Source of the DNA: CAILUG01 sp038125665
Lineage (GTDB): Bacteria > Pseudomonadota > Gammaproteobacteria > Pseudomonadales > Pseudohongiellaceae
Reading direction: 5' to 3'
NCBI GenBank assembly: GCA_038125665.1
Contig: JAYPEI010000024.1
Coordinates: 1-26,978 of the forward strand
DNA length: 26,978 nucleotides
Within the stretch, counting starts at the first letter, position 1. Each line of letters starts with the position of its first letter. Under the pieces are notes generated by a model. That model was not told the DNA's origin and did not search any database. It worked only from the letters and a program-made list of their open reading frames with translations. Shown piece by piece: positions 1 to 9,237 of the stretch. Position numbers and translations under genes: made by a program.

Positions 1-4
1 TGAA

Positions 5-33
5 TTGAAAGTTAACAGAAGATGAATTATCTT
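5..33 (+). promoter_or_regulatory. candidate sigma70 promoter before the Na+/Ca2+ exchanger
   Basis: TTGAAA at 5-10 (5 of 6 matches to the -35 consensus) and TATCTT at 28-33 (4 of 6 to the -10 consensus) are separated by exactly 17 bases. Transcription would begin near 40, just ahead of the ATG at 55. This is pattern matching in an AT-rich stretch, so the call is tentative. Confidence 0.3.
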
Positions 34-54
34 TACTTGTAAGATCATACAATA

Positions 55-1080
55 ATGAGCCCAATATTTTTCTACGCTCAGAGATACATCCAACTTTTTT
101 CTTTGGCTTTTTTTATGCTTCTTTCGTTCGCTGCTCTGCTGTTTGGGCTGATCTTTCTTGTTATCAGCGCTGACCATTTTGTTGATGGCGCAGCAGTTTG
201 TGCCAAAAAAATAGGCATCAGCCCTCTTATTATTGGTATGGTAATCGTCGGTTTCGGGACCTCAGCGCCAGAACTATTAGTTTCTTTACTGGCAGCTTTA
301 CAAGAAAATCCAGGTATAGCTCTTGGTAATGCTTACGGTTCAAACATTACTAATATAGGCCTTATTTTAGGACTCACTGCAATTCTAGCTCCTATCTCCG
401 TAAATTCATCTGTATTCAAGCGTGAATTCAGCTTACTTATCTTGGCAACTCTCATCGCAATCCTTCAACTTTTAGATGGGTCCTTATCCAGAGTTGACGG
501 AATTGTGTTGTTGGTGCTATTCGCGGTGATCATGATTTATTCGGTTTGGCGTTCACGCAAAGAAAATGCAGGCTCCTTCAATAGTCAATTAGAACAAGAG
601 CTCAATACAAAGCAAATCTCCACAGCAAAGGCCACCTTTAAGTTAGCAACAGGGCTCCTAGTGTTGATAGGCAGCTCGCGCATACTTGTTTGGGGTGCCG
701 TGAATATTGCTAGCCAGTTGGGAGTTAGTGATGAACTTATCGGACTGACCATTGTCGCGTTTGGAACATCCTTACCTGAACTAGCATCCTCGCTCACGGC
801 ACTAAAAAAAGGTGAGCATGACATAGCCTTGGGTAACGTCATTGGATCGAATCTCTTTAATACTTTAGCTGTGGTAGGTATTGCCGGATCAATATCACAA
901 CTCACTCTGAACCCTAACTTATTGGTTCGTGATATTTCAACCATGAGTCTTATGACTATATTATTGTTGTTTTTATTACGACCTCGTAAGACGGGGTCAA
1001 TCATACCTCGGCAAGGAGGAATCCTCCTACTCTCAATTTATATCCTCTACAACTCTTATCTATTATTAAGTTTTTTTTAA
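55..1080 (+). CDS. Calcium/sodium antiporter (CaCA family, YrbG-like)
   Basis: Inner-membrane cation/Ca2+ exchanger that probably exports Ca2+ in exchange for Na+ or H+. The protein is almost wholly hydrophobic and has the two inverted alpha repeats of the family: GFGTSAPE (66-73) with GNAYGSNITN (91-100), and AFGTSLPE (235-242) with GNVIGSNLFN (260-269). The acidic residue in each xPE motif is the expected cation ligand. The charged stretch at about 165-195 is the cytoplasmic loop between the two halves. Neither the ATG at 55 nor the in-frame ATG at 115 has a clear Shine-Dalgarno sequence. Family proteins normally begin close to the second one (MLLSFAALLFG), so the first 20 residues may not be translated. 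No partner gene is evident. The family call is firm; ion specificity is inferred. Confidence 0.9.
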   Translation: MSPIFFYAQRYIQLFSLAFFMLLSFAALLFGLIFLVISADHFVDGAAVCAKKIGISPLIIGMVIVGFGTSAPELLVSLLAALQENPGIALGNAYGSNITNIGLILGLTAILAPISVNSSVFKREFSLLILATLIAILQLLDGSLSRVDGIVLLVLFAVIMIYSVWRSRKENAGSFNSQLEQELNTKQISTAKATFKLATGLLVLIGSSRILVWGAVNIASQLGVSDELIGLTIVAFGTSLPELASSLTALKKGEHDIALGNVIGSNLFNTLAVVGIAGSISQLTLNPNLLVRDISTMSLMTILLLFLLRPRKTGSIIPRQGGILLLSIYILYNSYLLLSFF

Positions 1081-1150
1081 GAAAATTAACCTAAGGTTTG
1101 TTATTACAGGCTAATATAGAATTTATTGTTCAAAAGTTGATAATTTTATT

Positions 1151-2323
1151 ATGACTAAAATTGCTGTAGCAGGTATTGGTTACGTCGGCTTGGCCAATGC
1201 CATCGTGCTTGCCCGTCATAACCAAGTTGTCATCCTCGATCTATTGAAAGCCAAGGTTGACATGCTCAATGAAGAACAATCTCCTGTAGAAGATCCGGAC
1301 ATCCCAGAATGGTTGGGCAATGGTAGTCTTAACCTACTTGCAACTACAGACTCTGAATTAGCATTTCGTGAGGCCGAATTTGTAATTATTGCGACACCAA
1401 CCGACTATGATCATAACACTAACTCTTTTGATACTTCTTCGGTGGAATCTGTCATAGAGGAAGTGAAAAGAATTAACCCCAAAGCCGTCATGGTGATTAA
1501 ATCCACTGTTCCCGTAGGCTTCACTGCAGAGGCTAAAAAAAGACTTGGAACTGAAAATCTTATTTTTTCTCCAGAATTCCTCCGTGAAGGTAAAGCTCTC
1601 TATGATAACCTTTATCCCACACGTATCGTTATTGGGGAACAATCAACAAGGGCAGATCGTTTTGCTAAACTCATGGCTCAGGGAGCACTACTAGAAGATC
1701 CTTCAATTCTATTTACGAACCCTACCGAAGCCGAAGCTATCAAACTCTTTGCCAATACTTATTTAGCTATGCGCGTAGCCTACTTTAATGAACTTGATAC
1801 TTTTGCGGCCACTCGAGGGCTTAATACAGGTCAGATCATTGATGGCGTCTGCTTAGACCCTCGTATTGGCCAGCACTATAACAACCCAAGTTTTGGTTAT
1901 GGTGGTTACTGCTTACCTAAAGATACTCGCCAGCTACTAACGAATTATTGCGACATTCCTCAAAATCTAATTAATGCCATAGTTGACGCCAACAACACAA
2001 GAATGAATTTTATCTCAGAGGAAGTCTCTGCCCATCTTCCAAAAAAAGTTGGTGTTTACCGACTTATCATGAAAGCAGGTAGTGATAACTATCGCACCTC
2101 CAGTATTCAGGGTGTGATGCAGCGACTTCAAAAAATGGGTGTTGCCCTACAAATTTACGAACCAACTTGGAAAACTGAAAGCTATAACGGTATTATCGTG
2201 CTCAAAGATTTAGACTATTTTTTAGAAAGTTCCGATCTAATTCTGGCGAATAGACTCAGCTCTGAACTGGAGATAGTTAAAGAAAAAGTCTACAGTAGAG
2301 ATCTATTCAATACTGATGAATGA
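1151..2323 (+). CDS. ugd: UDP-glucose 6-dehydrogenase
   Basis: Cytoplasmic NAD+-dependent enzyme that oxidises UDP-glucose twice to UDP-glucuronate, a precursor for acidic polysaccharides and lipid A modification. The Rossmann motif GIGYVG lies at 8-13, with the NAD-ribose acidic residue D30 after it. STVPVG is at 118-123, the substrate segment SPEFLREG at 140-147, the conserved Lys of EAIKLFANTYLA at 198, and the catalytic Cys254 in GGYCLPKD. At 390 residues it matches the short, E. coli-type Ugd rather than the longer BceC-like or eukaryotic forms. It starts 70 bases after the exchanger without a clear terminator between them. No glycosyltransferase or export genes are nearby, so the polymer it serves cannot be told from this window. 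Confidence 0.93.
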   Translation: MTKIAVAGIGYVGLANAIVLARHNQVVILDLLKAKVDMLNEEQSPVEDPDIPEWLGNGSLNLLATTDSELAFREAEFVIIATPTDYDHNTNSFDTSSVESVIEEVKRINPKAVMVIKSTVPVGFTAEAKKRLGTENLIFSPEFLREGKALYDNLYPTRIVIGEQSTRADRFAKLMAQGALLEDPSILFTNPTEAEAIKLFANTYLAMRVAYFNELDTFAATRGLNTGQIIDGVCLDPRIGQHYNNPSFGYGGYCLPKDTRQLLTNYCDIPQNLINAIVDANNTRMNFISEEVSAHLPKKVGVYRLIMKAGSDNYRTSSIQGVMQRLQKMGVALQIYEPTWKTESYNGIIVLKDLDYFLESSDLILANRLSSELEIVKEKVYSRDLFNTDE

Positions 2324-2663
2324 TTGCTCCCCGTAAATATTAACTAGCACTCTCATGATTACAGCTCTGGTTTTCTATACGGTTTCGAATTTCGCATATC
2401 CAAGAAGCTTAATAACAATCCAACAATCTGGTAGAGATTTCCATGTCAAACACGCAGCCATACAAAGATGAGGCCCCACAAGACTAGTCGCAGGTTCCAT
2501 TTTCGCTCGAGAAACACTCTACTGAGAACCATAACACTCAAACCTTGCACAGATAGTACACAATGCCTGGGTATTGAGGCTAAAACAACGTTGATCTGAA
2601 TAGAAATTCCTCCCAATAGCCAAGCTTGTGATAGTATGAAGACTTAAGCTAACGGAGGAGCAC
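2324..2663. other. 340-base intergenic stretch without a recognised gene
   Basis: This lies between ugd and the AsmA-like gene. The longest forward reading frame I followed, from the ATG at 2355, gives only about 38 codons and has no recognisable motif or ribosome site. I saw no clear hairpin followed by T residues and no convincing -35/-10 pair. The only clear signal is the ribosome-binding site GGAGGAG at 2654-2660, which sets the ATG at 2664. The promoter for the AsmA-like gene presumably lies here. Confidence 0.5.
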
Positions 2664-5600
2664 ATGCGTGGCTTTATTGGCCTAATTTTAAGTTTATTCC
2701 TCGTTTTTTTCCTTATGGTCGGAGGGGGAGTACTCTGGGTATTAAATATTCAGGCAGAAGACTTCAAAGCTTGGGTTACCGATGAGTTTTCCGAACGTAC
2801 AGGGCGTGAATTAAGCATAAATGGAGAAGTGGCACTTCAATTTTATCCATGGCTCGGTCTACAAGTACAAGAAGTACAAGTTGCTAATGCTACTGGCTTT
2901 GGTAACCTGCCAATATTTAGTGCTGATAAGATTGCCCTCAGACTAAAAACTCTTCCCATGCTGAGGGGCAGGTACGAAATCGACACAGTTATTGTTGATG
3001 GCCTCGCGCTGAACCTTAAGGTTGCTGCTAATGGTCGGGATAACTGGTCTAGCATTACACAAGCTTTAGGCAATAATACTTTAACATCTTCTACATCGAA
3101 TCAATCAAATCCAAAATCTAATTCCTTGTCTTTCAGTAGCAGCGACTTAATCAATGATGTAGTCCTTGGTGGCGTAGATATCCGAGACCTAAGTATTAAC
3201 TACACCGACGACTTTACCAACAAGAGTTTCAATCTTAGCAAACTAAACCTTTCCATAGGCCAACTGATTTATGGGCAGCCTCTAGATTTATCATTATCCT
3301 TTTACGCCAGTGCCAGTCCCTCTAATCTCAACGTTGAAACAACGGCAGGTGGTACAGTTTTATATGACCTAGATGCTGGTCGTTATCGTCTTGAACCTTT
3401 CACCCTTCAAACTATACTCAAAGGGCCAACTGTACCTGAGGGTAGTACCATCGTAAGGTTACGCACAGCGATAGGTATTGATATCAATGCTGGAACCTTT
3501 AGCTTAGAGAATATGGAACTGCGCGCTTTGGATACTGAAATTGATGCACAGATCAATGCATCAAATTTTATGGGTAGCCGCGCACTAATAGCAGCCAATA
3601 CCAGTGCTAGAGGAAGTGACCTAGCTACTTGGTTCAGCATTTTTAATTATCCTGAATTAGCTCAACGAATTGCTAAACTGGACAGTCAATTCAATATCAT
3701 TGCCAACATTAATGGGGATTTAGGCGCAGGAAACTTTACTATCCCCACTTTGCAAGCAAAACTCCTTAACGCTGATATCAATGGCGATCTCAGTTTGCAG
3801 GGCTATGGCACCACAGACACAGCAATCACTACCAAGTTAGATGCTGCTGGCCCAGATTTGCCCACACTTGTAGAGGTGATAGGTATAATTCATGGAGGTG
3901 AAAACTCTCCAATAAATCGTGTTGCCGCTGAACTGGCTCGAGTACCGGAAAAAAACTTTCGTATTCAATGGGAAAGCAGCGCAGATATGGGGACGCATAG
4001 ACTATCGGTACCTGTGATCAATCTCGACTTATTGGGATCACAAATTAAGGGGAAACTTTCCGCAAGGGAGTTCACTGATTTCCAGAATGTTAAATTAGAA
4101 AGTGAACTTGATGGAGAGGGTGATGATCTCCCTCTACTATTGCAAATTAGTGGAGCATTCTTTGGTCCTGACTTACCTCTGTACACTATAGCAGAGCAAC
4201 TACGCTTAGGGGTCAGCGATCGCACATATAGTTTCAATACAGCATTCGATGTGGACATGGCTCGTGGGAATCTTAATCTCAGTACCTTAAAAGGCAAAAT
4301 GTTAGGATTCACAGGCAGTGGTCAGTTGCAAGGGAGAGACTTACAAAACCAACAAGGTATAGTCTCTGGCGAGCTAAACATAAAGGGAGAAAATTTGGAG
4401 GAACTGCTGCGTGCTTTAGGCTTTAATCAGATTTCTTCAGTAGCTAGGACTTCAACTATAGATATGCTTGTGGGTGGCACACCCTCTAACTTGCGCCTAT
4501 CACCTCTACGTGCAGAATTAGTAGTAGAGGATCCACAGATACCTAATTCTTTAGAAAGACTTACTCTGGTTGCAGATTCTATAGTAAATCTTGATGAAAA
4601 CTCGGTAGAAATGGAAAACTTTTCTCTAAGCGGTTTGAATCTTCAATTAGGTGGAACACTTCGCTTACGTGACTTGAATAGCTCCCCTAATTTCACTGGT
4701 AATATTACCCTACCACCTTTTAACGCTAGAGACTTTCTTAATCAACTCAACCTGCCACTACCAGCTATGGCAGATAGCACGGCGTTGACACGATTGGCGC
4801 TTAGTAGCCGTTTTGGTGGCACTTTGAATAGTATTAATCTAAATGACATGCAACTAGAACTCGATGAAAGCAAAATAACTGGTTCTTGGAGTATGAGTGA
4901 TTTCGCTTCTCGTGCCACGCAATTTCAACTGCAAATAGATGAGATTAATGCTGACAGCTACCTTACACCACACTTGAATCAAATAGCACCAGAAGATACT
5001 CCTGCAACAACTCCAATACCAGCAGAAACACTGCAGAAACTTTTAATTGATGGCCAACTAAAAATACACTCTTTAGTGCTTGAAGGATTAAAGATGAATA
5101 ATGTTTCACTAGATGTTCGTGCTCAAGATGGGCTGCTGTTTTTCTCACCATTTAAAGCTGAACTCTATTCGGGACAGACGCAAGCGAGCTTACAAGTAGA
5201 TTCCCGCAGTGGTCAGGTTGAGGCAAGGTTAAACACCGATTTCAATAATATTTCTTTGGCTGAATTCACTACTGATTTCTCTGGCTCTTCCTATCTATCA
5301 GGTATCAGCGATCTCAATCTCACCCTGACCACAAAAGGGGCTGACACTGTTACCTTACGTAGAAACTTAGATGGTTCCGGTAAGCTCATGCTTCGTAACG
5401 GAGAACTACAGGGCACAGATATACAAGCAGTTCTAAAGAGTGTTGAAACTTCACTGCGCTCTGGCAGTTTCCAACCTTTACCTCAAGGAGGTACTACTCC
5501 ATTTGAGAATACCTATGCCACTCTAGCTTTCAACTCCGGTGTAGTTGCTACTCAAGATTTCTCCCTGATGGCACCAGGCTGGCAATTACAGGGAGATGGC

Positions 5601-5843
5601 ATTCTAGCTAATCTCAACGACGGATCGATGTCGATGGATTTACAAGTTTCTGTAGATGCAAGTACTGTGACTTCTGCCGAAAATGAATATGATTTAGGTG
5701 GTTACACTTTACCAATCGTATGTAGAGGAGCTGTGTCATCACCTAGTTGTCGTCCCAATGCTGAAAAAATCTTGAAACGAGCTTTGGAAAAAGCAGTGAC
5801 GAATAAACTGGGAGATCTACTTCAGCGTCGTCTGGGTAACTAG
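2664..5843 (+). CDS. AsmA family protein
   Basis: Large inner-membrane-anchored periplasmic protein of the AsmA/TamB-like superfamily. These proteins are bridge-like beta-groove proteins implicated in outer-membrane lipid homeostasis and phospholipid transport. One N-terminal membrane helix (about 4-27) is followed by the typical AsmA opening (FSERTGRELSINGEV, about 42-57, then YPWLGLQVQEV). More than 900 residues of beta-rich repeats follow, and an AsmA C-terminal domain lies around 873-930 (LTTKGADTVTLRRNLDGSG, then LRNGELQGTDI). At 1059 residues it is longer than E. coli AsmA (about 617), but such lengths occur in the family. The very strong ribosome site GGAGGAG four bases... upstream fixes the start. 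No partner gene adjoins it; the next gene follows after 70 bases. Confidence 0.88.
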   Translation: MRGFIGLILSLFLVFFLMVGGGVLWVLNIQAEDFKAWVTDEFSERTGRELSINGEVALQFYPWLGLQVQEVQVANATGFGNLPIFSADKIALRLKTLPMLRGRYEIDTVIVDGLALNLKVAANGRDNWSSITQALGNNTLTSSTSNQSNPKSNSLSFSSSDLINDVVLGGVDIRDLSINYTDDFTNKSFNLSKLNLSIGQLIYGQPLDLSLSFYASASPSNLNVETTAGGTVLYDLDAGRYRLEPFTLQTILKGPTVPEGSTIVRLRTAIGIDINAGTFSLENMELRALDTEIDAQINASNFMGSRALIAANTSARGSDLATWFSIFNYPELAQRIAKLDSQFNIIANINGDLGAGNFTIPTLQAKLLNADINGDLSLQGYGTTDTAITTKLDAAGPDLPTLVEVIGIIHGGENSPINRVAAELARVPEKNFRIQWESSADMGTHRLSVPVINLDLLGSQIKGKLSAREFTDFQNVKLESELDGEGDDLPLLLQISGAFFGPDLPLYTIAEQLRLGVSDRTYSFNTAFDVDMARGNLNLSTLKGKMLGFTGSGQLQGRDLQNQQGIVSGELNIKGENLEELLRALGFNQISSVARTSTIDMLVGGTPSNLRLSPLRAELVVEDPQIPNSLERLTLVADSIVNLDENSVEMENFSLSGLNLQLGGTLRLRDLNSSPNFTGNITLPPFNARDFLNQLNLPLPAMADSTALTRLALSSRFGGTLNSINLNDMQLELDESKITGSWSMSDFASRATQFQLQIDEINADSYLTPHLNQIAPEDTPATTPIPAETLQKLLIDGQLKIHSLVLEGLKMNNVSLDVRAQDGLLFFSPFKAELYSGQTQASLQVDSRSGQVEARLNTDFNNISLAEFTTDFSGSSYLSGISDLNLTLTTKGADTVTLRRNLDGSGKLMLRNGELQGTDIQAVLKSVETSLRSGSFQPLPQGGTTPFENTYATLAFNSGVVATQDFSLMAPGWQLQGDGILANLNDGSMSMDLQVSVDASTVTSAENEYDLGGYTLPIVCRGAVSSPSCRPNAEKILKRALEKAVTNKLGDLLQRRLGN

Positions 5844-5913
5844 CACCTTATACATCTATGAAACAGTGATATTTGTTAATAATTAGTTTAGTTATTTAAT
5901 CAGAGAGGTAAAT

Positions 5914-7035
5914 ATGTTGAGAAAGTTGGTCATTCTTGCAGCACTTTGTCTTAGTCTTGTTTCTGTGAGTTTAAAGGCACAAGAACCTTATCCTTTTGTC
6001 TCGACTCCAGTGACATCTTTTGCCGAACCGTGGGCACTTGAGTTTCTTCCCGATGGTCGTCTGCTAGTAACTGAAAAAGGTGGCACCATTCAATTGGTAA
6101 CACAAAGTGGCGAAAAAACTGAGGTTGCCGGAGCACCTGAAATTGATTACTTCTTTCAAGGAGGTCTCGGCGATATAAAGATTCATCCCAATTTCAGCAA
6201 TAATCATTTGATATATATCAGTTATGTTGAAGCTGGCCCAAATGAAACCCGTGGCGCTGTGGTTGCTAAAGGAACTCTAAATCTTGAAACACCAGCGCTA
6301 GAAAATATGGAGGTTATTTGGCGAGCCCTGCCTAAAGTAGAGGGTGGACTGCACTTTAGTCATCGTTTGCTCTTCGATCAAGAAGGACATCTTTTTGTTT
6401 CAGCAGGTGAGCGTAATAGTTTTGCGGAAGAGCCAGAAAAAGCTCCAGGTCAAAAGTTAGATAATCATCTAGGCAAAATCATGCGACTAAATGACGACGG
6501 TTCAGCAGCAAAAGGGAATCCTTTTGAATCACGAGGCGGCATCGCTGCAGAGCTCTGGTCTTATGGGCATCGCAACCCTCTGGGCATCGCTTTTGATAAC
6601 TCGGGAGGCCTATGGAATATAGAAATGGCACCTCGTGGGGGTGATGAACTTAATATGGTAGAGGCTGGGAATAACTATGGTTACCCCTATGTTTCAAACG
6701 GCAACCATTACAACGGTAAAATCATCCCCGATCACGACACAGATACAGAAGGTAAGTACACTAAACCTAAAGTATGGTGGAACCCCGTAATCTCACCTTC
6801 ATCAGTAATTTTTTATGACGGAGAGCAATTTCCAGAATGGAAAGGATCTGCTTTTGTGACAGGCCTATCCTCCATGTCTATCGTGAGAGTTGCCGTGAAC
6901 AATGGCAACGCAAGCGAGGTACAACGCTTTGTGATGGGTAAACGCATACGAGGAATCAAGCAGGGTCCAGCTGGTAATTTATGGATTATTGAAGATGGTG
7001 ATGGTGGTCGCTTAGTAAAACTTAGCCCACGCTAG
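5914..7035 (+). CDS. Exported PQQ-dependent sugar dehydrogenase (glucose/sorbosone dehydrogenase, YliI/Asd type)
   Basis: Soluble periplasmic six-bladed beta-propeller that is expected to oxidise aldose sugars with PQQ. A Sec signal peptide covers about 1-22, with cleavage after LKA. Family landmarks are AEPWALEFLPDGRLLVTE (37-54), GGLGDIKIHP (83-92), the GLHFSHRLLFD segment carrying the probable catalytic His147, GHRNPLGIAFD (218-228), RGGDELN (241-247) and GNNYGYP (252-258). The length (373) is normal for the family. A ribosome site (GAGG at about 5905) supports the start. PQQ biosynthesis genes are not in the window, so the cofactor could be taken up from the environment. A strong terminator follows. 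The true substrate is unknown. Confidence 0.9.
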   Translation: MLRKLVILAALCLSLVSVSLKAQEPYPFVSTPVTSFAEPWALEFLPDGRLLVTEKGGTIQLVTQSGEKTEVAGAPEIDYFFQGGLGDIKIHPNFSNNHLIYISYVEAGPNETRGAVVAKGTLNLETPALENMEVIWRALPKVEGGLHFSHRLLFDQEGHLFVSAGERNSFAEEPEKAPGQKLDNHLGKIMRLNDDGSAAKGNPFESRGGIAAELWSYGHRNPLGIAFDNSGGLWNIEMAPRGGDELNMVEAGNNYGYPYVSNGNHYNGKIIPDHDTDTEGKYTKPKVWWNPVISPSSVIFYDGEQFPEWKGSAFVTGLSSMSIVRVAVNNGNASEVQRFVMGKRIRGIKQGPAGNLWIIEDGDGGRLVKLSPR

Positions 7036-7083
7036 TATATAAAGCCTCTCAAATAAATCCTTGTTTATCTAATATTGCACAAC

Positions 7084-7115
7084 AAAAAAAGCCCGGGGAA
7101 CCGGGCTTTTTCTTT
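7084..7115. terminator. Bidirectional rho-independent terminator
   Basis: The perfect 7-bp stem AGCCCGG/CCGGGCT (7090-7096 and 7101-7107) encloses the tetraloop GGAA. A run of A residues lies on its left and a T-rich run on its right. It sits between two convergent transcription units, the sugar dehydrogenase (+) and the GMC oxidoreductase (-), and can serve both. Confidence 0.93.
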
Positions 7116-7141
7116 GCTAGGCTGATTAAAGTGTATCATTT

Positions 7142-8698
7142 CTACAAGGCACCACTTTCTAGCTCATTAGCTAGATATTCAGATTGTCTCAGCATTAAAG
7201 AAATAATAGTCAGTGTCGGGTTTGCAGAAGCTGACGTTGTAAATAGAGAGCCATCTGAAATAAATAGATTAGGTATATCGTGAGTTTGACCATAAGAATT
7301 ACAGACAGAGGTAGCCGGATCATTACCCATTCGACAGACACCCATATTATGAGTAGCGCCAAAACCTTCATGCGTGAAGACCTTGGTAGCCCCTATTGCC
7401 TCGTACATTTCGCGCCCACGACGATAGGCATACGACAACATAGCATCGGTATTTTTATGCTTATTGTAATGGACTACTGGAACCGGTAAGCCATGCTGGT
7501 CTACCTCTGTAGAATGGAGAGTTATACGGTTACTCTTTTGGGGAGGGTCTTCACCCGTAATGATCACGCCAGAAATTTTATCGTAGTTGAGCATTAACTC
7601 TGCATATTCTTTCCCCCAACCGCCCGGAATTAAGTTGGTAGCAATATACTCAGGACCAAGAGCTAACAAGTGGTACTGAAAACCACCAACAAAACCTCGA
7701 GACGGATCATGTTTGATCTCATCACGAATGACGCCTGCGCAGGTTGTCCCTTTATACCAATCCACTTTTCCAGGCATGTATGCAAAGATCATTGCCATCA
7801 CATGGCGCATGTAATTTCGTCCTACTTCGTCACTACTGTTAGCTAAACCAAAGGGGAAACGTTCATTGGCAGAGTTAAGCAATAGACGAGTGGTTTCAAC
7901 AACATTACCAGCCACTCAAACTACTCGGGCCTTCTGCTCATGTTCAACACCTTCTTTATCTCTGTAACGTACAGAAGAAGCCCTACCCTTTTCATCGGTA
8001 ATAATTCGTGTGACCATAGATTGCGGACGAAGATCATAGTAATCGGTAGCTTCTGCTTGGGGAATATGATTAAAAAGGGTGGTCCATTTTGCATTTACGG
8101 CACAACCTGAATTACAGAATCCAAGTTGCAGACAAGCAGGACGTCCATCTCTTGGTGCAGAATTAATTGCCATATTGTATGTGTCAATATCATGATATCC
8201 TACTGCTCGACCAGCCGCTTCCATTACTTTGAAATTTGCACTTGGTGGTAAACGCTCTATGCCATGAGTACCTGTAACGCCTAACATGTTCTCAGCTTTT
8301 TCATACCAAGGTGCCATCTCTTCAAGGGTTACGGGCCAGTCTGCTAAATTGGCGTCTTCCAACTCCCCATAAGTAGATAAGGATTTAAACTCGAAATCAT
8401 GAAAACGGGGGCAATTTGCTGTCCAGTGGGTAGTGGTCCCACCAACACCTTTAACGTTCCACAAAGGCAAGCCATCTGGCGCATAGCCTTCGCCAATCCT
8501 ACGGTCAAGCCAGGTAAGTTTACCGAACATTTCGGCTTCGTTATTGACAATATCTTTCAACTCTAATCGCGGGCCTGCCTCCAAACATACCACCTTAATA
8601 CCACGGGTGGTGAGTTCACGAGAAACAGTGCCGCCACCTGCACCGGAACCAATAATAACAACCACTGAATCATCATCTAGAGAAAATTTTGCCGGCAT
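7142..8698 (-). pseudogene. GMC-family FAD oxidoreductase, interrupted by one in-frame UGA
   Basis: With the UGA at 7916-7918 read through, the frame gives 518 residues, a normal length for the glucose-methanol-choline flavoenzymes that pair with gluconate-dehydrogenase subunit 3. The first part (260 codons) has the FAD Rossmann motif GSGAGGG (17-23), E40 for the ribose, and VGGTTTHWTANCPR. The second part (257 codons) has the catalytic motif HNMGVCRMG (His about 450 of the joined protein) and the conserved Asn of SANPTLT (about 493). No other stop or frameshift is present. The stop falls in the ARVV-x-VAGNVVETTRLLL strand, where I recall Cys as common in this family. It may be a fresh pseudogene, a sequencing error, or a recoded codon. 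The gene begins one base after the subunit-3 gene, so translation is coupled. It has no signal peptide and would be exported with that Tat-signal partner. Confidence 0.8.
7916..7918 (-). other. In-frame UGA codon inside the GMC oxidoreductase
   Basis: The codons on the minus strand are CGA GTA GTT TGA GTG GCT GGT. A single base change (TGC, TGT or TGG to TGA) explains the break. Bases 2-7 counted from the U of the UGA (GAGUGG) can pair perfectly with CCACUC at 26-31, making a 6-bp hairpin with an 18-base loop. That hairpin swallows the stop codon itself, and its loop lies too close to the codon for the usual bacterial SECIS spacing. Selenocysteine is therefore possible but only weakly supported. 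Confidence 0.6.
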
Positions 8699-8699
8699 T

Positions 8700-9194
8700 T
8701 TAGTTATCCCCTGTCAAGGGTAACCAGTCAATCTGATCAAACCCTCTATTAATATATCCACCATGTTCTATAGCTGATCCTCCATAGCCAATCATGTCAA
8801 AAGTCACAGTAGAACGATAAAGTATCTCGATAGTCCCTTGCCGTAAATGGGCAAAAAATGGTTCCTTCTCAACATTGGCAAGCAATTCAATACGTAAAGA
8901 TTCATCTAGATCAAGCCAATGCAGATTCCCAGAGGCTGTGCGCAACTCTTGCAACCCTTGCTCGAATGTTGGGGTTGATCCCGCCAAGATATGTTCTGCT
9001 ACTTGAACATACATGACAGGATCCAAATTAGGGAATGGAAAAAGATCATAGGCTAAGGCTGCCACCAACTGTAAATCAGTCTCAGGTTGATGCAGCAAAG
9101 TATCACTGACGGGGTCAGTACAACTCATAAGCTGCGAGGCAACGGCAGCCTTTGAGATAGCAAGCAGCATTTGTCTACGATTTAATTGAACCAT
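8700..9194 (-). CDS. Gluconate 2-dehydrogenase subunit 3-like protein with a Tat-like lipoprotein signal
   Basis: Small partner subunit of GMC-type membrane-linked dehydrogenases. In this family it carries the Tat signal and is thought to take the folded flavoprotein subunit across the inner membrane. The N-terminus has NRRQMLL (5-11), a twin-arginine-like motif, then a short hydrophobic stretch and a lipobox-like LMSC (22-25). The processed protein may therefore be lipidated at Cys25. The body has the family pattern of short helices (LVAALAYDLFPFPNLDP at about 43-59). Its 164 residues are typical. A strong ribosome site (AGGAG) lies 5' of the ATG at 9194. The TAA is one base from the ATG of the GMC gene, which implies a fixed ratio of the two products. 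If the GMC gene is dead, this subunit is orphaned. Confidence 0.78.
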   Translation of the reverse strand: MVQLNRRQMLLAISKAAVASQLMSCTDPVSDTLLHQPETDLQLVAALAYDLFPFPNLDPVMYVQVAEHILAGSTPTFEQGLQELRTASGNLHWLDLDESLRIELLANVEKEPFFAHLRQGTIEILYRSTVTFDMIGYGGSAIEHGGYINRGFDQIDWLPLTGDN

Positions 9195-9237
9195 GGACTT
9201 CTCCTCTTAAAATAACTTCCGATTCCTCACTTGCAAA

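Noticed and set aside
585..1004. Minus-strand open frame of 139 codons
   Set aside because: It is antisense to the exchanger, whose alpha repeats are intact. The antisense product has no membrane pattern or family motif.
2355..2471. Short frame of about 38 codons in the gap before the AsmA-like gene
   Set aside because: No ribosome site, no motif, and unremarkable composition.
7916..7950. Selenocysteine codon with a SECIS hairpin in the GMC gene, as a firm call
   Set aside because: The only perfect stem includes the UGA itself and its loop lies closer to the codon than bacterial SECIS elements normally do. No sel genes are in view. It is kept as one of three explanations, not asserted.
7142..8698. 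Two separate genes encoding naturally split GMC domains
   Set aside because: The two parts are in the same frame and separated only by one stop codon, which falls within the conserved N-terminal GMC domain rather than at a domain border. The second part would need a GTG without a ribosome site.
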